Below, one piece after another: positions 26,330-35,622 of a stretch of DNA of 60,987 nt. The notes beneath the pieces were generated by a model, which was given only the letters and a program-made list of their open reading frames with translations, was not told the origin of the DNA and did not search any database. Origin of the DNA: CAYWNA01 sp964459305 (GTDB lineage Bacteria; Planctomycetota; Planctomycetia; Pirellulales; Pirellulaceae); assembly GCA_964459305.1 (NCBI GenBank), contig CAYWNA010000054.1, positions 1-60,987 of the forward strand. The letters are read 5' to 3'. A program made the position numbers and the translations under genes. Within the stretch, counting starts at the first letter, position 1, and each line of letters begins with the position of its first letter.

Positions 26330-28075
26330 GTGCGAGTGATGCTGATGTTCTTACCGGCGTTAGTCTTCGCTTCGGCCTGCTCACGGAGTGATCGTGTCGG
26401 CTCGCGGGGCGAGCCGGTCGAGCTGGAGATTTTGCGCCCGGAGTCGGGCGGCGAGATGGTCCTCGTTCCCAGTGGAGAGTTCGTGATGGGCGATCCGAGC
26501 GGCCGCCCCGACGAAACGCCGCATGAGGTGCGCGTGAGTTCGTTTTACATGGACAAATATTCCATCTCACAGCAGCTCTTCGCAAAGACCATGGGCGTCA
26601 ACCCGTCGAAGTTGAAGCGAGAGGACAATCCGGTGGAACGGACTCAATGGGTCGACGCGGCTCGGTTTTGCAACAAGTGCTCGGAGTTGGAGGGGTTGAC
26701 GCCGTGCTACGACCCCGCGACCTGGGAGTGCGATTTCGAGGCCAACGGGTACCGGCTGCCGACGGAAGCCGAATGGGAGTACGCTTGCCGGGCTGGAAGC
26801 CAATCACAGTATTTCTTCGGGGACGCGGAGCGCGAGCTACCCAGTTATGCCTGGCTCAAGCCGCATTCGCGCGGGCGGCCGCAGCCGGTGGGAACGAAGC
26901 GTCCCAATCCGTGGGGACTGCACGACATGCACGGCAACGTGTGGCAGTGGTGCAATGACTATTACGACGAGTCTTACTACGCCATGAGCCCGCGGGAGAA
27001 TCCACGCGGGCCGGCCACCGGCGAGAAACGGGTGCTCCGCGGCGGTGCGTGGAGCTCGACGGCCGACAAGTGCCGAGCGGCTTATCGCTTCAACGAGTTT
27101 CCGGTCTTTTCGGACGCTTGCTTCGGTTCCGACAGCTACGGCTTTCGTCGCGTACGCAGCGCGAAGGCTTCGCCGACAGCTACGGCGTCTCGCCCGCAAA
27201 CCGTCGAATCAGAAACACCCCCGCGCGACGAACAGGCCGTTGCCGAGGTGCCGAGCGAGGAAGTCGCGCAGGGAAAGATCGCCCTGAGCCGTTTGAAGGG
27301 CACCATCGTGTTCGTGAGCGATCGCGGCGGCGCGTTGGATATCTGGAGGATGCACGCCAGCGGGAAGAACCTGCAACAGCTCACCCGCGACTCCAACGCC
27401 GATGCGGATCCCCGGTTTTCTCCCGATGGCAAACGGATCATGTACACGTCCTTGCGCGATGGCTTCCCTGAAATTTGGATGATGAGCCGCGACGGATCGC
27501 AACGCGAGCGGATCGCCGAAGGATCGCAGGCACAATGGTCGCCGGACGGCCAGTCGATCGTCTTCATTCGCGATGACCAAACGCACGTCCGAGAGCTAGG
27601 ATCGGGTAACGAGAGACGCATCACGCCGGAACCGTGGCAGCGGTGCGGCGTGCCCACATGGAGTCCTGACGGAAAGCAAATTGCCGTGGCGAGCCGCCAC
27701 ACGGAAGACATCGGCATCTTCATCTTCGCTGTCGGCGGCGCCAAGCACAATCAGCTCGAGACCGAAGAGCCCAGTTGCACGCCCCAATGGTCTCCCGATG
27801 GCCAGCGGATCATCTTCCAGACGGTCAAGGGCCACATCCACCAGTTCTACATCGACAGCGAGAGCGAAGAGCAAGTGACCTTTGGAGCAGACATCCAACA
27901 CGATCCCCGCTATTCGCCCGACGGATCCATGATCGTCTTTTGCCGGGCCCCGACCCTGAAAGGTCCGTGGCAAATCTGCATCGCCGACTTAGTGAGCGAC
28001 GACCTTGACTTCGTACAAATCACCAGCGAAGGATCGAACCGCCTTCCCGATTGGCATGTTTCGGAGGGAGAATGA
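26330..28075 (+). CDS. Lipoprotein fusing an FGE/SUMF1-like domain to TolB-like PD40 repeats
   Basis: A 581-residue protein. A lipoprotein-type signal ends near FASACSRS (Cys17). Residues about 35-280 form a formylglycine-generating-enzyme-like (SUMF1/EgtB) domain with typical blocks (MVLVPSGEFVMGDPSGRPDE, RLPTEAEWEYACRAG, HGNVWQWCNDYY, RVLRGGAWSS). Of the FGE active-site cysteine pair only the C-R-A-A-Y-R cysteine remains, so genuine sulfatase activation is unlikely. Residues about 325-575 hold five to six TolB/WD40-like PD40 repeats (DADPRFSPDGKRIMY, WSPDGKQIAVAS). GTG 26330 follows AGGAG with a 9-bp gap. The fusion could couple ligand binding on a propeller to the FGE-like fold. Confidence 0.88.
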   Translation: MRVMLMFLPALVFASACSRSDRVGSRGEPVELEILRPESGGEMVLVPSGEFVMGDPSGRPDETPHEVRVSSFYMDKYSISQQLFAKTMGVNPSKLKREDNPVERTQWVDAARFCNKCSELEGLTPCYDPATWECDFEANGYRLPTEAEWEYACRAGSQSQYFFGDAERELPSYAWLKPHSRGRPQPVGTKRPNPWGLHDMHGNVWQWCNDYYDESYYAMSPRENPRGPATGEKRVLRGGAWSSTADKCRAAYRFNEFPVFSDACFGSDSYGFRRVRSAKASPTATASRPQTVESETPPRDEQAVAEVPSEEVAQGKIALSRLKGTIVFVSDRGGALDIWRMHASGKNLQQLTRDSNADADPRFSPDGKRIMYTSLRDGFPEIWMMSRDGSQRERIAEGSQAQWSPDGQSIVFIRDDQTHVRELGSGNERRITPEPWQRCGVPTWSPDGKQIAVASRHTEDIGIFIFAVGGAKHNQLETEEPSCTPQWSPDGQRIIFQTVKGHIHQFYIDSESEEQVTFGADIQHDPRYSPDGSMIVFCRAPTLKGPWQICIADLVSDDLDFVQITSEGSNRLPDWHVSEGE

Positions 28076-28555
28076 ACACGAACGTTGCATACCACTGTGG
28101 CGAGCGGCGGGCGTTAGCCCGCTGATTGAAGTGGCAAACCTCACCCGGTATGTCTATCGGAGGACTTCACCATCGGTGAAGTCCAGAACGGTGTGTGAGA
28201 CATTCGGTCTATTCGAGAAATCAGAGGCATGACGGCCCCCGCTCGCCGACTTTCTGCAACCAACGGGTGAATTGAGTCTTGCACCACCACCTACAACAGC
28301 GTTGCCTGTCGCGAGGTCAGGGGCAAATCCACTTCTACACACTTGATTGGCGCTCAGTCAGGTGTTACAAAACGTAGGCACTTATCAATTTCTGCCGACG
28401 AAAAGTAACATTGATGCGGGGCTGGTGGTCAACTCTCGATGGATTCTTGATGCCGCCGACTTTCGCGATTGGAGCTGGTCGAGATTTCGATTCTCTTTGG
28501 CCTGCGGGGGGACCGTGGAGATCGGCTTGATCAGGATCCGGTGTCTCGGGACGGG
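28076..28555. other. Gene-free interval with small hairpins
   Basis: No supported gene. It holds a palindromic half element at 28107-28122 (GCGGGC-GTTA-GCCCGC within CGAGCGGCGGGCGTTAGCCC) and a perfect 10-bp hairpin at 28162-28184 (GGACTTCACC-ATC-GGTGAAGTCC). The interval separates the FGE-like lipoprotein gene (+) from the convergent Tat-exported gene (-), so the hairpins could act as terminators although neither has a T-run. Confidence 0.5.
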
Positions 28556-29473
28556 CTACACGGGAAGCGTGCTGTCGCCCACTTCTGCGATCCACTTGCG
28601 TGTCCACTCTACGGCCTCTAGTTCCAGGTCGGCGACCGTATTGGCCAGGAAGATCATGCCCTCGATTCGTCCTTGCCGGAGCCAGTGCAGTCCGAGTTCG
28701 CATTGCTTCTGCATGCGGTCCAGGGGCATGGGGCTCTTGTTTCCGAAATCCCACATGTAGCAACCCAGCAGCTTCGCGTGATCGGGGGCCAGCCGCTCCA
28801 GGTGGTGGAAGTTCTGCTCCAGGTTCTTGAGATTCTCCGATCGCCACGTCCAAAAGGTGATCTTGTCGCAATACGCCAGGTGCTTGCGGACGGGCGCATC
28901 CAACTGATGGTCGTATAGGACGACGTACAGGTCCCGTTTCCGCCCTGCGATTGTCAACCGGGCTTTGAGGTCTTTCAGTTCCTCGGGCGAGAGCTGGCCG
29001 GAGCCATCGCGATGAAAGAAGTCGTCCATGATGAAGCCGGTGATGTTCGGGAATCGTGCGGCCAACTTCAAGGCGTGCTCTCGTTCCTCCTCGCCGGTCT
29101 TGCCACCGGAGCCCACCAGCGACCAGACGACCCTCTTCAGCGATCGCAAGGCGATGGCGTGCTGGTCGAAGGGAATGGGCGGTTGGCCATTCCAGCGGAT
29201 CATCAGCAGGTTGGGTACGCCCAAATAATAGGCCCCCTCGGCCGGTGTCATTCGAGACGGTCGCGGCAGGTTCCAGCCTTCGTTGTCCGCTCCGGCAACA
29301 CACGCGAAGATCCATAGGCGGTCTCGAACGGTCGACTGCCCAGCCGCCGGCCGCTCCGGATCCGAACCGCTTGACCGTTGGGCACCGCCGATCCCAAGCG
29401 CGAACGCTGCGGTGCTCGTGGCGGTGATAAAACGTCGGCGCGAATGGGGCGATATGCTCCGTTGATCTGTCAT
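28556..29473 (-). CDS. Tat-exported protein of unknown function, possible TIM-barrel type
   Basis: A 305-residue protein with a twin-arginine signal (SRRRFITATSTAAFALGIGG, residues 11-30). The remaining sequence has alternating strand/helix segments (RDRLWIFACVAG, LLMIRWNG, ITGFIMDDFF, LYVVLYDHQL, KITFWTWRS, KLLGCYMWDFG, GMIFLANT), as in glycoside-hydrolase-like TIM barrels; the conserved acidic pair in IMDDFFH and the WDFGNKSP segment could line an active site. The stretch DGSGQLSPEE resembles an EF-hand loop but the flanking helices are not convincing. Family unknown. It is divergent from the SASA esterase gene. Confidence 0.75.
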   Translation of the reverse strand: MTDQRSISPHSRRRFITATSTAAFALGIGGAQRSSGSDPERPAAGQSTVRDRLWIFACVAGADNEGWNLPRPSRMTPAEGAYYLGVPNLLMIRWNGQPPIPFDQHAIALRSLKRVVWSLVGSGGKTGEEEREHALKLAARFPNITGFIMDDFFHRDGSGQLSPEELKDLKARLTIAGRKRDLYVVLYDHQLDAPVRKHLAYCDKITFWTWRSENLKNLEQNFHHLERLAPDHAKLLGCYMWDFGNKSPMPLDRMQKQCELGLHWLRQGRIEGMIFLANTVADLELEAVEWTRKWIAEVGDSTLPV

Positions 29474-29641
29474 GTCTACTCCAATCGTTCGGCTATTTAT
29501 TCGTTTTCCTCTTCTTCCGGAGACCCGCGACGACTTGTTGAACCGTCGAGATCCTCCATCCTCGGAAAATCTCAGCTCACTGCAAGCTTCAGTCAGGCAT
29601 CCGAATGACTCTGCTCCACGCCAACCGGCATTCTAGCGGTT

Positions 29642-29662
29642 ATCGTACCCAACCGGTACGAT
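29642..29662. promoter_or_regulatory. Hairpin/operator-like palindrome between divergent genes
   Basis: ATCGTACC-CAACC-GGTACGAT, with perfect 8-bp arms, lies midway between the Tat-exported gene (-) and the esterase gene (+), bracketed by direct GCGGTTA repeats. It could be a regulator binding site for the divergent pair; no regulator is identified. Confidence 0.35.
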
Positions 29663-29749
29663 CGCGGTTAGAATGGCGCCCGATTTCGGTCAGATCCAGT
29701 ACCGTGTCATTGCGAATTCGATAGTCCCATAAGGCAAGAGAGGGAGGAA

Positions 29750-30574
29750 ATGAAAATGCGAGCGATCATGTCATTAATGCTACCGTTCCTGGTGGTGTCT
29801 TGGTGCCTCGGGGGAGAACCCGAAGCAAATGCCCCGAAGCTTCCGACGAAAGACAACTTCCACTTATTCCTGTTGGCAGGTCAATCGAACATGGCCGGGC
29901 GAGGCAAGGTGGCTGAAGAAGACACGATCGCTCATCCCAGGGTACTCACGCTGAACAAGGAAAACGAATGGGTGCCTGCCAAAGATCCGATACACTTCGA
30001 CAAACGCGTTGCCGGAGTTGGGCTGGGGAGGACATTCGGCACGACGCTCGCCGATCGCGATCCTGCCGTCACCATAGGTTTGATCCCTTGCGCCGCCGGC
30101 GGTTCGCCCATCTCCAGTTGGGAACCCGGTGGATACCACGGCCAAACGAGAAGCCACCCCTATGACGACGCTGTTAAGCGAACCAGGATCGCGATGCAGC
30201 GAGGGACGTTGAAAGCGATACTGTGGCACCAGGGAGAGAGTGACAGCAAACCTGACAAGGCAAGGGTCTACGAGGAGAAGCTCCACATAATGATCGAGCG
30301 CCTCCGGGGCGAGTTTCAGACGCCGGATCTGCGGTTCATCCTTGGCCAACTTGGACGATTTCCCGACAGGCCGTGGGATGATGCAAGGGAGCTGGTCAAT
30401 TCAATTCACGAATCAACGCCCAACAAGGTGAAGAACACGGCGTTTGTTGTGTCAACCGGACTGAAGCACAAGGGCGACAAGGTCCACTTTGACGCGAAAT
30501 CGATAAGGGAATTCGGAAAGCGATACGCCGAAGCGTACATCGCACTTGTGAATAAGCCGGAAACCAAACGATGA
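29750..30574 (+). CDS. Exported SASA-family carbohydrate acetylesterase (sialate O-acetylesterase-like)
   Basis: A 274-residue SGNH-fold enzyme with a signal peptide (about 1-21). The nucleophile motif is GQSNMAG (Ser46), the second block is WHQGESD and the C-terminal block is DKVHFD, matching carbohydrate esterase family 6/SASA proteins that remove O-acetyl groups from xylan or sialic-acid-like sugars. Length is normal for the family. AGGGAGGA directly precedes ATG 29750, a strong ribosome-binding site. It stands alone between divergent and unrelated genes. The substrate is unknown, but other carbohydrate-related exported proteins are nearby (sulfatase, PIG-L). Confidence 0.9.
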   Translation: MKMRAIMSLMLPFLVVSWCLGGEPEANAPKLPTKDNFHLFLLAGQSNMAGRGKVAEEDTIAHPRVLTLNKENEWVPAKDPIHFDKRVAGVGLGRTFGTTLADRDPAVTIGLIPCAAGGSPISSWEPGGYHGQTRSHPYDDAVKRTRIAMQRGTLKAILWHQGESDSKPDKARVYEEKLHIMIERLRGEFQTPDLRFILGQLGRFPDRPWDDARELVNSIHESTPNKVKNTAFVVSTGLKHKGDKVHFDAKSIREFGKRYAEAYIALVNKPETKR

Positions 30575-30664
30575 CGCAACTTGGGAAAGTACATCCGACC
30601 GTAGAAAACCAAACGACGATTCGCTAGAATCTCGCAGGTTGTCGAGACCGCGTATGGCGGGGCT

Positions 30665-30695
30665 CCCGTGGTCCCTGCGAGAAACGGGGTTTTTC
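30665..30695 (+). terminator. Weak candidate terminator
   Basis: CCCGT (30665-30669) can pair with ACGGG (30684-30688), followed by a run of five T. The stem is short, so this is tentative. It would separate the esterase gene from aconitase. Confidence 0.3.
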
Positions 30696-30735
30696 TAACT
30701 TACCTCCTTCTAGCCGATGGACTTGGACGAACTTC

Positions 30736-33456
30736 ATGAACCAGACAGACACTAGATTCGATCCCTTTGGGGCACGAGACACTTTCGAGACCGGCAGCGG
30801 CCCGGCTGGCATCTATCGGATTTCGAAACTCCAAGAACAGGGCCTTGGCGACGTTTCGCGCTTGCCGTTTTCCATTCGCGTGCTTTTGGAAGCGGTCTTA
30901 CGTAACTGTGACGGCTATGTCGTTACCGAGGATGACGTCAAGAACTTGACGGCTTGGAACGCGGAAGCGCCGGCCAAGTCAGAGGTCCCGTTCAAGCCGT
31001 CGCGTGTCGTGCTTCAGGATTTCACCGGCGTGCCGGCTGTTGTCGACTTGGCTGCCATGCGCAGTGCCATGAAGCGAGTGGGAGGCGATCCCAGGCGAAT
31101 CAACCCTCTCATTCCCGTCGATTTGGTGATCGACCATTCGGTCCAAGTGGACCGTTTCGCGAGTTCGGACGCGCTGCAAGCGAACGTCGATCTGGAATTC
31201 CAGCGTAACCGCGAACGATATGAATTCCTGCGATGGGGCCAACAGTCGTTTGAGAATTTTCGGGCCGTTCCGCCTAATGTCGGCATCATCCATCAAGTCA
31301 ATCTGGAGTTCTTGGCAAAGGGCGTCTTCGTGCGCCAGGACAGCCAAGGGCCGGTTGCAGTTCCCGATACGCTGGTCGGCACCGATAGCCACACCACCAT
31401 GATTAACGGCCTGGGCGTTGTCGGGTGGGGAGTAGGCGGAATCGAAGCGGAAGCCGTGATGCTGGGCCAGCCGTTATACATGTTGATGCCGGAAGTTGTC
31501 GGTTTCGAATTGACTGGCGAACTTCCGCCCGGCGCGACGGCAACCGATTTGGTGCTTTTGATCGTTGAGATTTTGCGCAAAGAAGGTGTCGTCGGCAAAT
31601 TCGTCGAGTATTTCGGTTCCGGCGTGTCGAAGATGTCGCTGGCCGATCGAGCGACCATCGCGAACATGGGCCCGGAATACGGCGCAACCATGGGCTTCTT
31701 CCCCATCGACGATGAAACGCTGCGGTACCTTCGCCGCACGGGTCGCACTGAAGATGAAGTGGAACTGGTCGAGCGATACACGAAAGAGCAGGGTATTTTT
31801 CGCACGGACGACAGCCCCGCGCCCAATTACACGAAGACACTTTCGCTGGATATCAGCACGGTCGAACCGTCGCTGGCCGGTCCGAAGCGACCGCAGGACC
31901 GCATAACGTTGGCAGGCATGAAATCGGCCTTTCAAAATACGCTACGGGCTCCCGTTGCCGAACGCGGGTTTGCACTGGACGAGGGCGCTTGCGAGCGTAC
32001 GGCCGCGGTTGTTTCCGATGGCGGAGGTGCGGGAATCGGCCATGGCGCGGTGGTGATCGCCGCCATCACGAGTTGCACCAACACCAGCAATCCCTCGGTC
32101 ATGCTCGCCGCGGGCCTCTTGGCCAGGAAGGCTGTCGAACGCGGCCTGGCAGCCAAACCGCACGTGAAGACCAGCTTGGCGCCGGGATCGCGCGTCGTGA
32201 GCGACTATCTCGACCGCGCCGGTCTCACCGAGGCGTTAGAGCAACTCGGCTTCCACACGGTCGGATATGGCTGTACGACGTGCATTGGCAACAGCGGGCC
32301 TCTTCCTGAACCGGTGGCTGCGGCTGTCCGCGAGGGCGACTTGGTGGCTGCGGCCGTGCTGAGCGGCAATCGCAACTTCGAAGGACGGGTCAATCCGCTG
32401 GTCAAAGCCAACTACCTGGCTAGTCCGCCGCTGGTGGTGGCTTACGCACTGGCCGGTACGACCGACATCGACTTGACCAGCGAGCCGCTAGGCACGGACC
32501 GCGATGGCGAGGACGTTTTTTTGAAGGACATCTGGCCAACCCAGGAGGAAATCAACGAGGCTATTTCCGGGTCGATCGATCCGGAGATGTTCAAGTCGCG
32601 ATACGGCCGCGCTTTCGACTGCAACGAAACTTGGAACAAGATCGCCATCACCGAAGGCGATCTCTACGCGTGGGACGACGCGAGCACGTACATCCAGGAG
32701 CCGCCGTTCTTGGTTGACATCACGCCGGAGCCAGCACCGGTTAAATCGATCGCGGCAGCGCGGGTCTTGGCGTTGCTTGGCGATTCGGTGACGACCGATC
32801 ACATCTCGCCTGCCGGGGTGATTGCCCAGGATAGCCCAGCCGGCCGCTACCTGATCGAACGCGGTGTTGAGCCTCGGGACTTTAACAGTTACGGTTCCCG
32901 GCGAGGCAACGATCGCGTGATGGTTCGCGGTACTTTTGCCAACATTCGTATCCGCAATCAACTGGCGCCGGGCACCGAGGGTGGCTGGACGCGGCATTTG
33001 CCCGGCGGCGAGCAAATGACAATCTACGAAGCCGCCCTGAAATACCGCGAGGAAGAAACCCCGTTGATCGTGTTGGCCGGCGCGGAATACGGCACCGGCA
33101 GCAGCCGCGATTGGGCCGCCAAAGGCACGTACTTGCTGGGCGTGCGAGCTGTGATTGCGGCTAGCTACGAACGAATCCACCGCAGTAACCTGGTCGGTAT
33201 GGGCGTTTTGCCGCTGGAATTCACCGATGGTCAGACGTGGCAGTCGTTGGGACTGAGCGGCGAAGAAGAGTTCGACATCGAAGGCTTGGACGACAACCTC
33301 GAACCTCGCAGCACGGTGACCGTCAAAGCGACGTCGGCCGATTGCGGCGCCAAGCAGTTCGAAGCTCGTGTCCGCATCGACACACCGGTGGAAATGGACT
33401 ACTACCGGAACGGCGGAATCCTCCAGACCGTGTTGCGAAAACTGCTGGCCTCGTGA
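30736..33456 (+). CDS. acnA: Aconitate hydratase (AcnA type)
   Basis: A 906-residue aconitase that interconverts citrate and isocitrate in the TCA cycle in the cytoplasm. The [4Fe-4S] cluster ligands are Cys447 (in SCTNTSNP), Cys513 and Cys516 (in GCTTCIGNSG). Other family blocks are intact: VGTDSHTTMINGLGVVGWG, AVLSGNRNFEGR, DSVTTDHISPAG, and the swivel-domain GAEYGTGSSRDWAAKG. Length and order of domains are normal for the AcnA/IRP branch. The start ATG 30736 has only a weak ribosome-binding site. No other TCA gene is adjacent; a GntP permease follows after a palindromic repeat. This is the clearest housekeeping gene in the window. Confidence 0.98.
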   Translation: MNQTDTRFDPFGARDTFETGSGPAGIYRISKLQEQGLGDVSRLPFSIRVLLEAVLRNCDGYVVTEDDVKNLTAWNAEAPAKSEVPFKPSRVVLQDFTGVPAVVDLAAMRSAMKRVGGDPRRINPLIPVDLVIDHSVQVDRFASSDALQANVDLEFQRNRERYEFLRWGQQSFENFRAVPPNVGIIHQVNLEFLAKGVFVRQDSQGPVAVPDTLVGTDSHTTMINGLGVVGWGVGGIEAEAVMLGQPLYMLMPEVVGFELTGELPPGATATDLVLLIVEILRKEGVVGKFVEYFGSGVSKMSLADRATIANMGPEYGATMGFFPIDDETLRYLRRTGRTEDEVELVERYTKEQGIFRTDDSPAPNYTKTLSLDISTVEPSLAGPKRPQDRITLAGMKSAFQNTLRAPVAERGFALDEGACERTAAVVSDGGGAGIGHGAVVIAAITSCTNTSNPSVMLAAGLLARKAVERGLAAKPHVKTSLAPGSRVVSDYLDRAGLTEALEQLGFHTVGYGCTTCIGNSGPLPEPVAAAVREGDLVAAAVLSGNRNFEGRVNPLVKANYLASPPLVVAYALAGTTDIDLTSEPLGTDRDGEDVFLKDIWPTQEEINEAISGSIDPEMFKSRYGRAFDCNETWNKIAITEGDLYAWDDASTYIQEPPFLVDITPEPAPVKSIAAARVLALLGDSVTTDHISPAGVIAQDSPAGRYLIERGVEPRDFNSYGSRRGNDRVMVRGTFANIRIRNQLAPGTEGGWTRHLPGGEQMTIYEAALKYREEETPLIVLAGAEYGTGSSRDWAAKGTYLLGVRAVIAASYERIHRSNLVGMGVLPLEFTDGQTWQSLGLSGEEEFDIEGLDDNLEPRSTVTVKATSADCGAKQFEARVRIDTPVEMDYYRNGGILQTVLRKLLAS

Positions 33457-33503
33457 GTATACCGAGGTACTGCAGTCTGATACCATCCGCGGACAACTTA
33501 CCT

Positions 33504-33567
33504 GTAGCCGAACTCGCCAGAGTTTGGTTTCTCCCAACGCAGACCAAAGTCTGGCGATTTCGGCTAC
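33504..33567. repeat. Palindromic repeat (family 2), copy c
   Basis: A GTAGCCGAACTCGCCAGA-type inverted repeat between aconitase and the permease. Conserved flanks extend it to 33487-33592, matching 15530-15636. Confidence 0.85.
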
Positions 33568-33653
33568 ATGCGGAAAAGCGTCAATCCTGGCCACGAGTAG
33601 AATAAACGAAGAGGTTTTCTTGTCCGCTGTCCTACGTCCCCGGAGGACGGACC

Positions 33654-35312
33654 ATGCATCCATTATGGATCGTTTTGATTGGCGTCGTCATTGTCGTGGG
33701 CGGCGTGCTGGTCCTGCGACTTCATGCCTTTCTTGCCCTCGTCCTGGCCGCGCTGGTCGTGGGAGCACTCACGCCGCCGGCCGCGATTGAGAAACATGCC
33801 GTCGAGAAGGAAGCGATTCCATGGCATTACGACGATGCCACGTCGATGGTGGTCTTTAGCGACAAAGACGCACACGAGAGGATGCAGTATCTCGTCTTGC
33901 GCTTCGATCCGACCGGCGGGGCACCCAAAATCGCAGGCGAATTGACGATCGTGCGTATCGAGAAAGATGTCGCGAATGAGACGAAAGCGTACGCGCGAAT
34001 CGAGCGTCGTGGCCGGTTTCAGTCGCTCGACGCAGGCGATTCGGTGGTCCATCCGTCCACGTGGCGAGCGGCCCAGCAGTTGGCACATCAGACGGTCGGC
34101 GAGCGTGTTGCGGTGGCGTTCGGCAGCACTTGCGGCAAGATTGGCCTTCTGATCGCCATGGCCGCCATTATTGGGAAATGCTTGCTGGAAAGCGGCGCGG
34201 CGGATCGCATTGTCCGGTCGGCGCTCCGCGTGACGGGCGAACGCGGCGCACCGCTTGCCTTTGTTGGCAGCGGCTTCTTATTGGGCATACCGGTCTTCTT
34301 CGACACCGTGTTCTACCTGATGATACCGCTGGGCAAAGCGTTGCGGATGCGCACCGGACGCAACTATCTGCTGTACGTGTTGACGATCGTCGCCGGTGGC
34401 ACCATGGCCCATTCGCTGGTTCCGCCGACCCCAGGCCCGCTGTTCGTTGCGGAAGAATTGGGAGTGGACCTGGGGTTGATGATCCTGGCTGGTTGCGCCG
34501 TCGGGCTGGTCAGCAGTACGACCGGTTTTTGTTTCGCCCAATTCGTCAATCGACGAAACGAACTGCCGTTGCGCGAGTCGGCGGACTTCTCGTTGGCCGA
34601 ACTGGAGGAACTGTCCAGCCGCGACGAAAGCCAGCTACCGCCGCTGGCCTTGGCCGTGCTGCCAATTATGCTGCCTGTGGTGTTGATTGCTGGCTATACC
34701 GTCCTGAAAGCCCAAGACACACCGCTTTCGGCGGGCGCGATGAACATCGCGGCGACGCTGGGCAACAAGAACATTGCCTTGGCGATTGCCGCGGCAATTG
34801 CGATGGCCACACTGGTGTGGCAAAAACGGACGGATCTGAAGACGCTCGCGGGTTCGGTACAAGCAGCCCTGGCCAGTGGCGGCGTGATCATCCTGATTAC
34901 GGCCGCCGGAGGCGCGTTCGGCGGAATCGTGCAACAGACGGGCATTGCCGGACTGATGAAGCACTTGCCGGCCGGTTCGCCGCTGGTGGTCATCGTCCTT
35001 GCGTTTCTGATCACCATGGCGGTTCGCACCGCACAGGGCTCCGCCACGGTGGCCATGATCACCGCCGTGGGGATACTGTCGGGCCTGGCCGAATCAGGCC
35101 AGCTTGGCTGTCATCCCGTGTTCCTGGCACTGGCGATCGGCTGTGGTTCCAAGCCCATCGCCTGGATGAACGACAGCGGTTTCTGGGTCATCTGCAAGAT
35201 GAGCGGCATGACCGAGACCGAGGGGCTCCGCTACGTGACAACGACGACCGCCCTGATGGGCTTGGCCGGCCTTCTGGCAACCATGGCAGGTGCGCTGCTC
35301 GTGCCGCTGTAG
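33654..35312 (+). CDS. GntP-family permease with a soluble insertion
   Basis: A 552-residue membrane transporter of the gluconate:H+ symporter (GntP) family. Recognisable blocks are GKIGLLIAMAAIIGKCLLES, GIPVFFDTVFYLMIPL, HSLVPPTPGPL and the C-terminal VRTAQGSATVAMITA and CGSKPIAWMNDSGFW. Family members are usually about 440-450 residues; here about 95 extra residues (about 45-140, KHAVEKEAIPW to WRAAQQLAHQ) with a soluble, partly beta-strand character follow the first two membrane helices. The insertion could be a periplasmic or cytoplasmic sensor domain. The ATG is preceded by GGAGGACGG. A 29-codon relic of this gene's 3' end sits at 52788-52874. Likely substrates are gluconate or similar sugar acids. 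Confidence 0.93.
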   Translation: MHPLWIVLIGVVIVVGGVLVLRLHAFLALVLAALVVGALTPPAAIEKHAVEKEAIPWHYDDATSMVVFSDKDAHERMQYLVLRFDPTGGAPKIAGELTIVRIEKDVANETKAYARIERRGRFQSLDAGDSVVHPSTWRAAQQLAHQTVGERVAVAFGSTCGKIGLLIAMAAIIGKCLLESGAADRIVRSALRVTGERGAPLAFVGSGFLLGIPVFFDTVFYLMIPLGKALRMRTGRNYLLYVLTIVAGGTMAHSLVPPTPGPLFVAEELGVDLGLMILAGCAVGLVSSTTGFCFAQFVNRRNELPLRESADFSLAELEELSSRDESQLPPLALAVLPIMLPVVLIAGYTVLKAQDTPLSAGAMNIAATLGNKNIALAIAAAIAMATLVWQKRTDLKTLAGSVQAALASGGVIILITAAGGAFGGIVQQTGIAGLMKHLPAGSPLVVIVLAFLITMAVRTAQGSATVAMITAVGILSGLAESGQLGCHPVFLALAIGCGSKPIAWMNDSGFWVICKMSGMTETEGLRYVTTTTALMGLAGLLATMAGALLVPL

Positions 35313-35412
35313 AGTCGCGCAGAGTCAACCCAGGCCGCCCACTCGCTCTCGTTTCCTACGACGGCTCTTGAGCTAGAGCGCGGACTCGCCCCGTTGCGCA
35401 GTAGACCGCGAT

Positions 35413-35622
35413 CTACTCTTCATCGTCCGGGACCACATCATCTTCCTCGGAAACACGTTCATCATCGGCCGCGGTAGGAGCGGACGTTGATTGGTCGTGC
35501 TCGCCCTCCGCCTCGGGTTCAGCCTCGCCCTGCTCGACTTGGCTGCCCATTTCCGGGCTGCCGCAACCGATCGTAAACACGCCCAAAACCAACACCATCA
35601 ACAAATGAAATAGCGTCTTCAT
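35413..35622 (-). CDS. Small acidic lipoprotein
   Basis: A 69-residue protein with a lipoprotein signal (hydrophobic core LLMVLVLGVF, lipobox TIGC, Cys20) followed by 49 residues dominated by Glu and Asp with a D-D-E-E terminus. There is no folded domain. AAGGAAAGG precedes ATG 35622, which supports translation from there; the same frame is open further upstream but without a plausible start. Such acidic lipid-anchored peptides are common hypothetical proteins in planctomycetes. It converges with the permease gene. Confidence 0.75.
   Translation of the reverse strand: MKTLFHLLMVLVLGVFTIGCGSPEMGSQVEQGEAEPEAEGEHDQSTSAPTAADDERVSEEDDVVPDDEE

Noticed and set aside
26330..28075. FGE-like protein as activator of the sulfatase at 1841
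   Set aside because: The active-site cysteine pair is incomplete, the gene is 22 kb away, and sulfatases are normally matured before export, whereas this is a surface lipoprotein.
28997..29030. EF-hand calcium site in the Tat-exported protein
   Set aside because: The D-G-S-G-Q-L loop is suggestive, but the flanking helices and the remaining ligands do not fit well enough to assign the domain.
32488..33663. A 391-codon open frame antisense to aconitase
   Set aside because: Aconitase is certain on the other strand; the antisense translation has no recognisable domain.
34061..35371. A 436-codon open frame inside the GntP permease gene
   Set aside because: Same strand, shifted frame, low-complexity translation; the permease frame matches a known family throughout.
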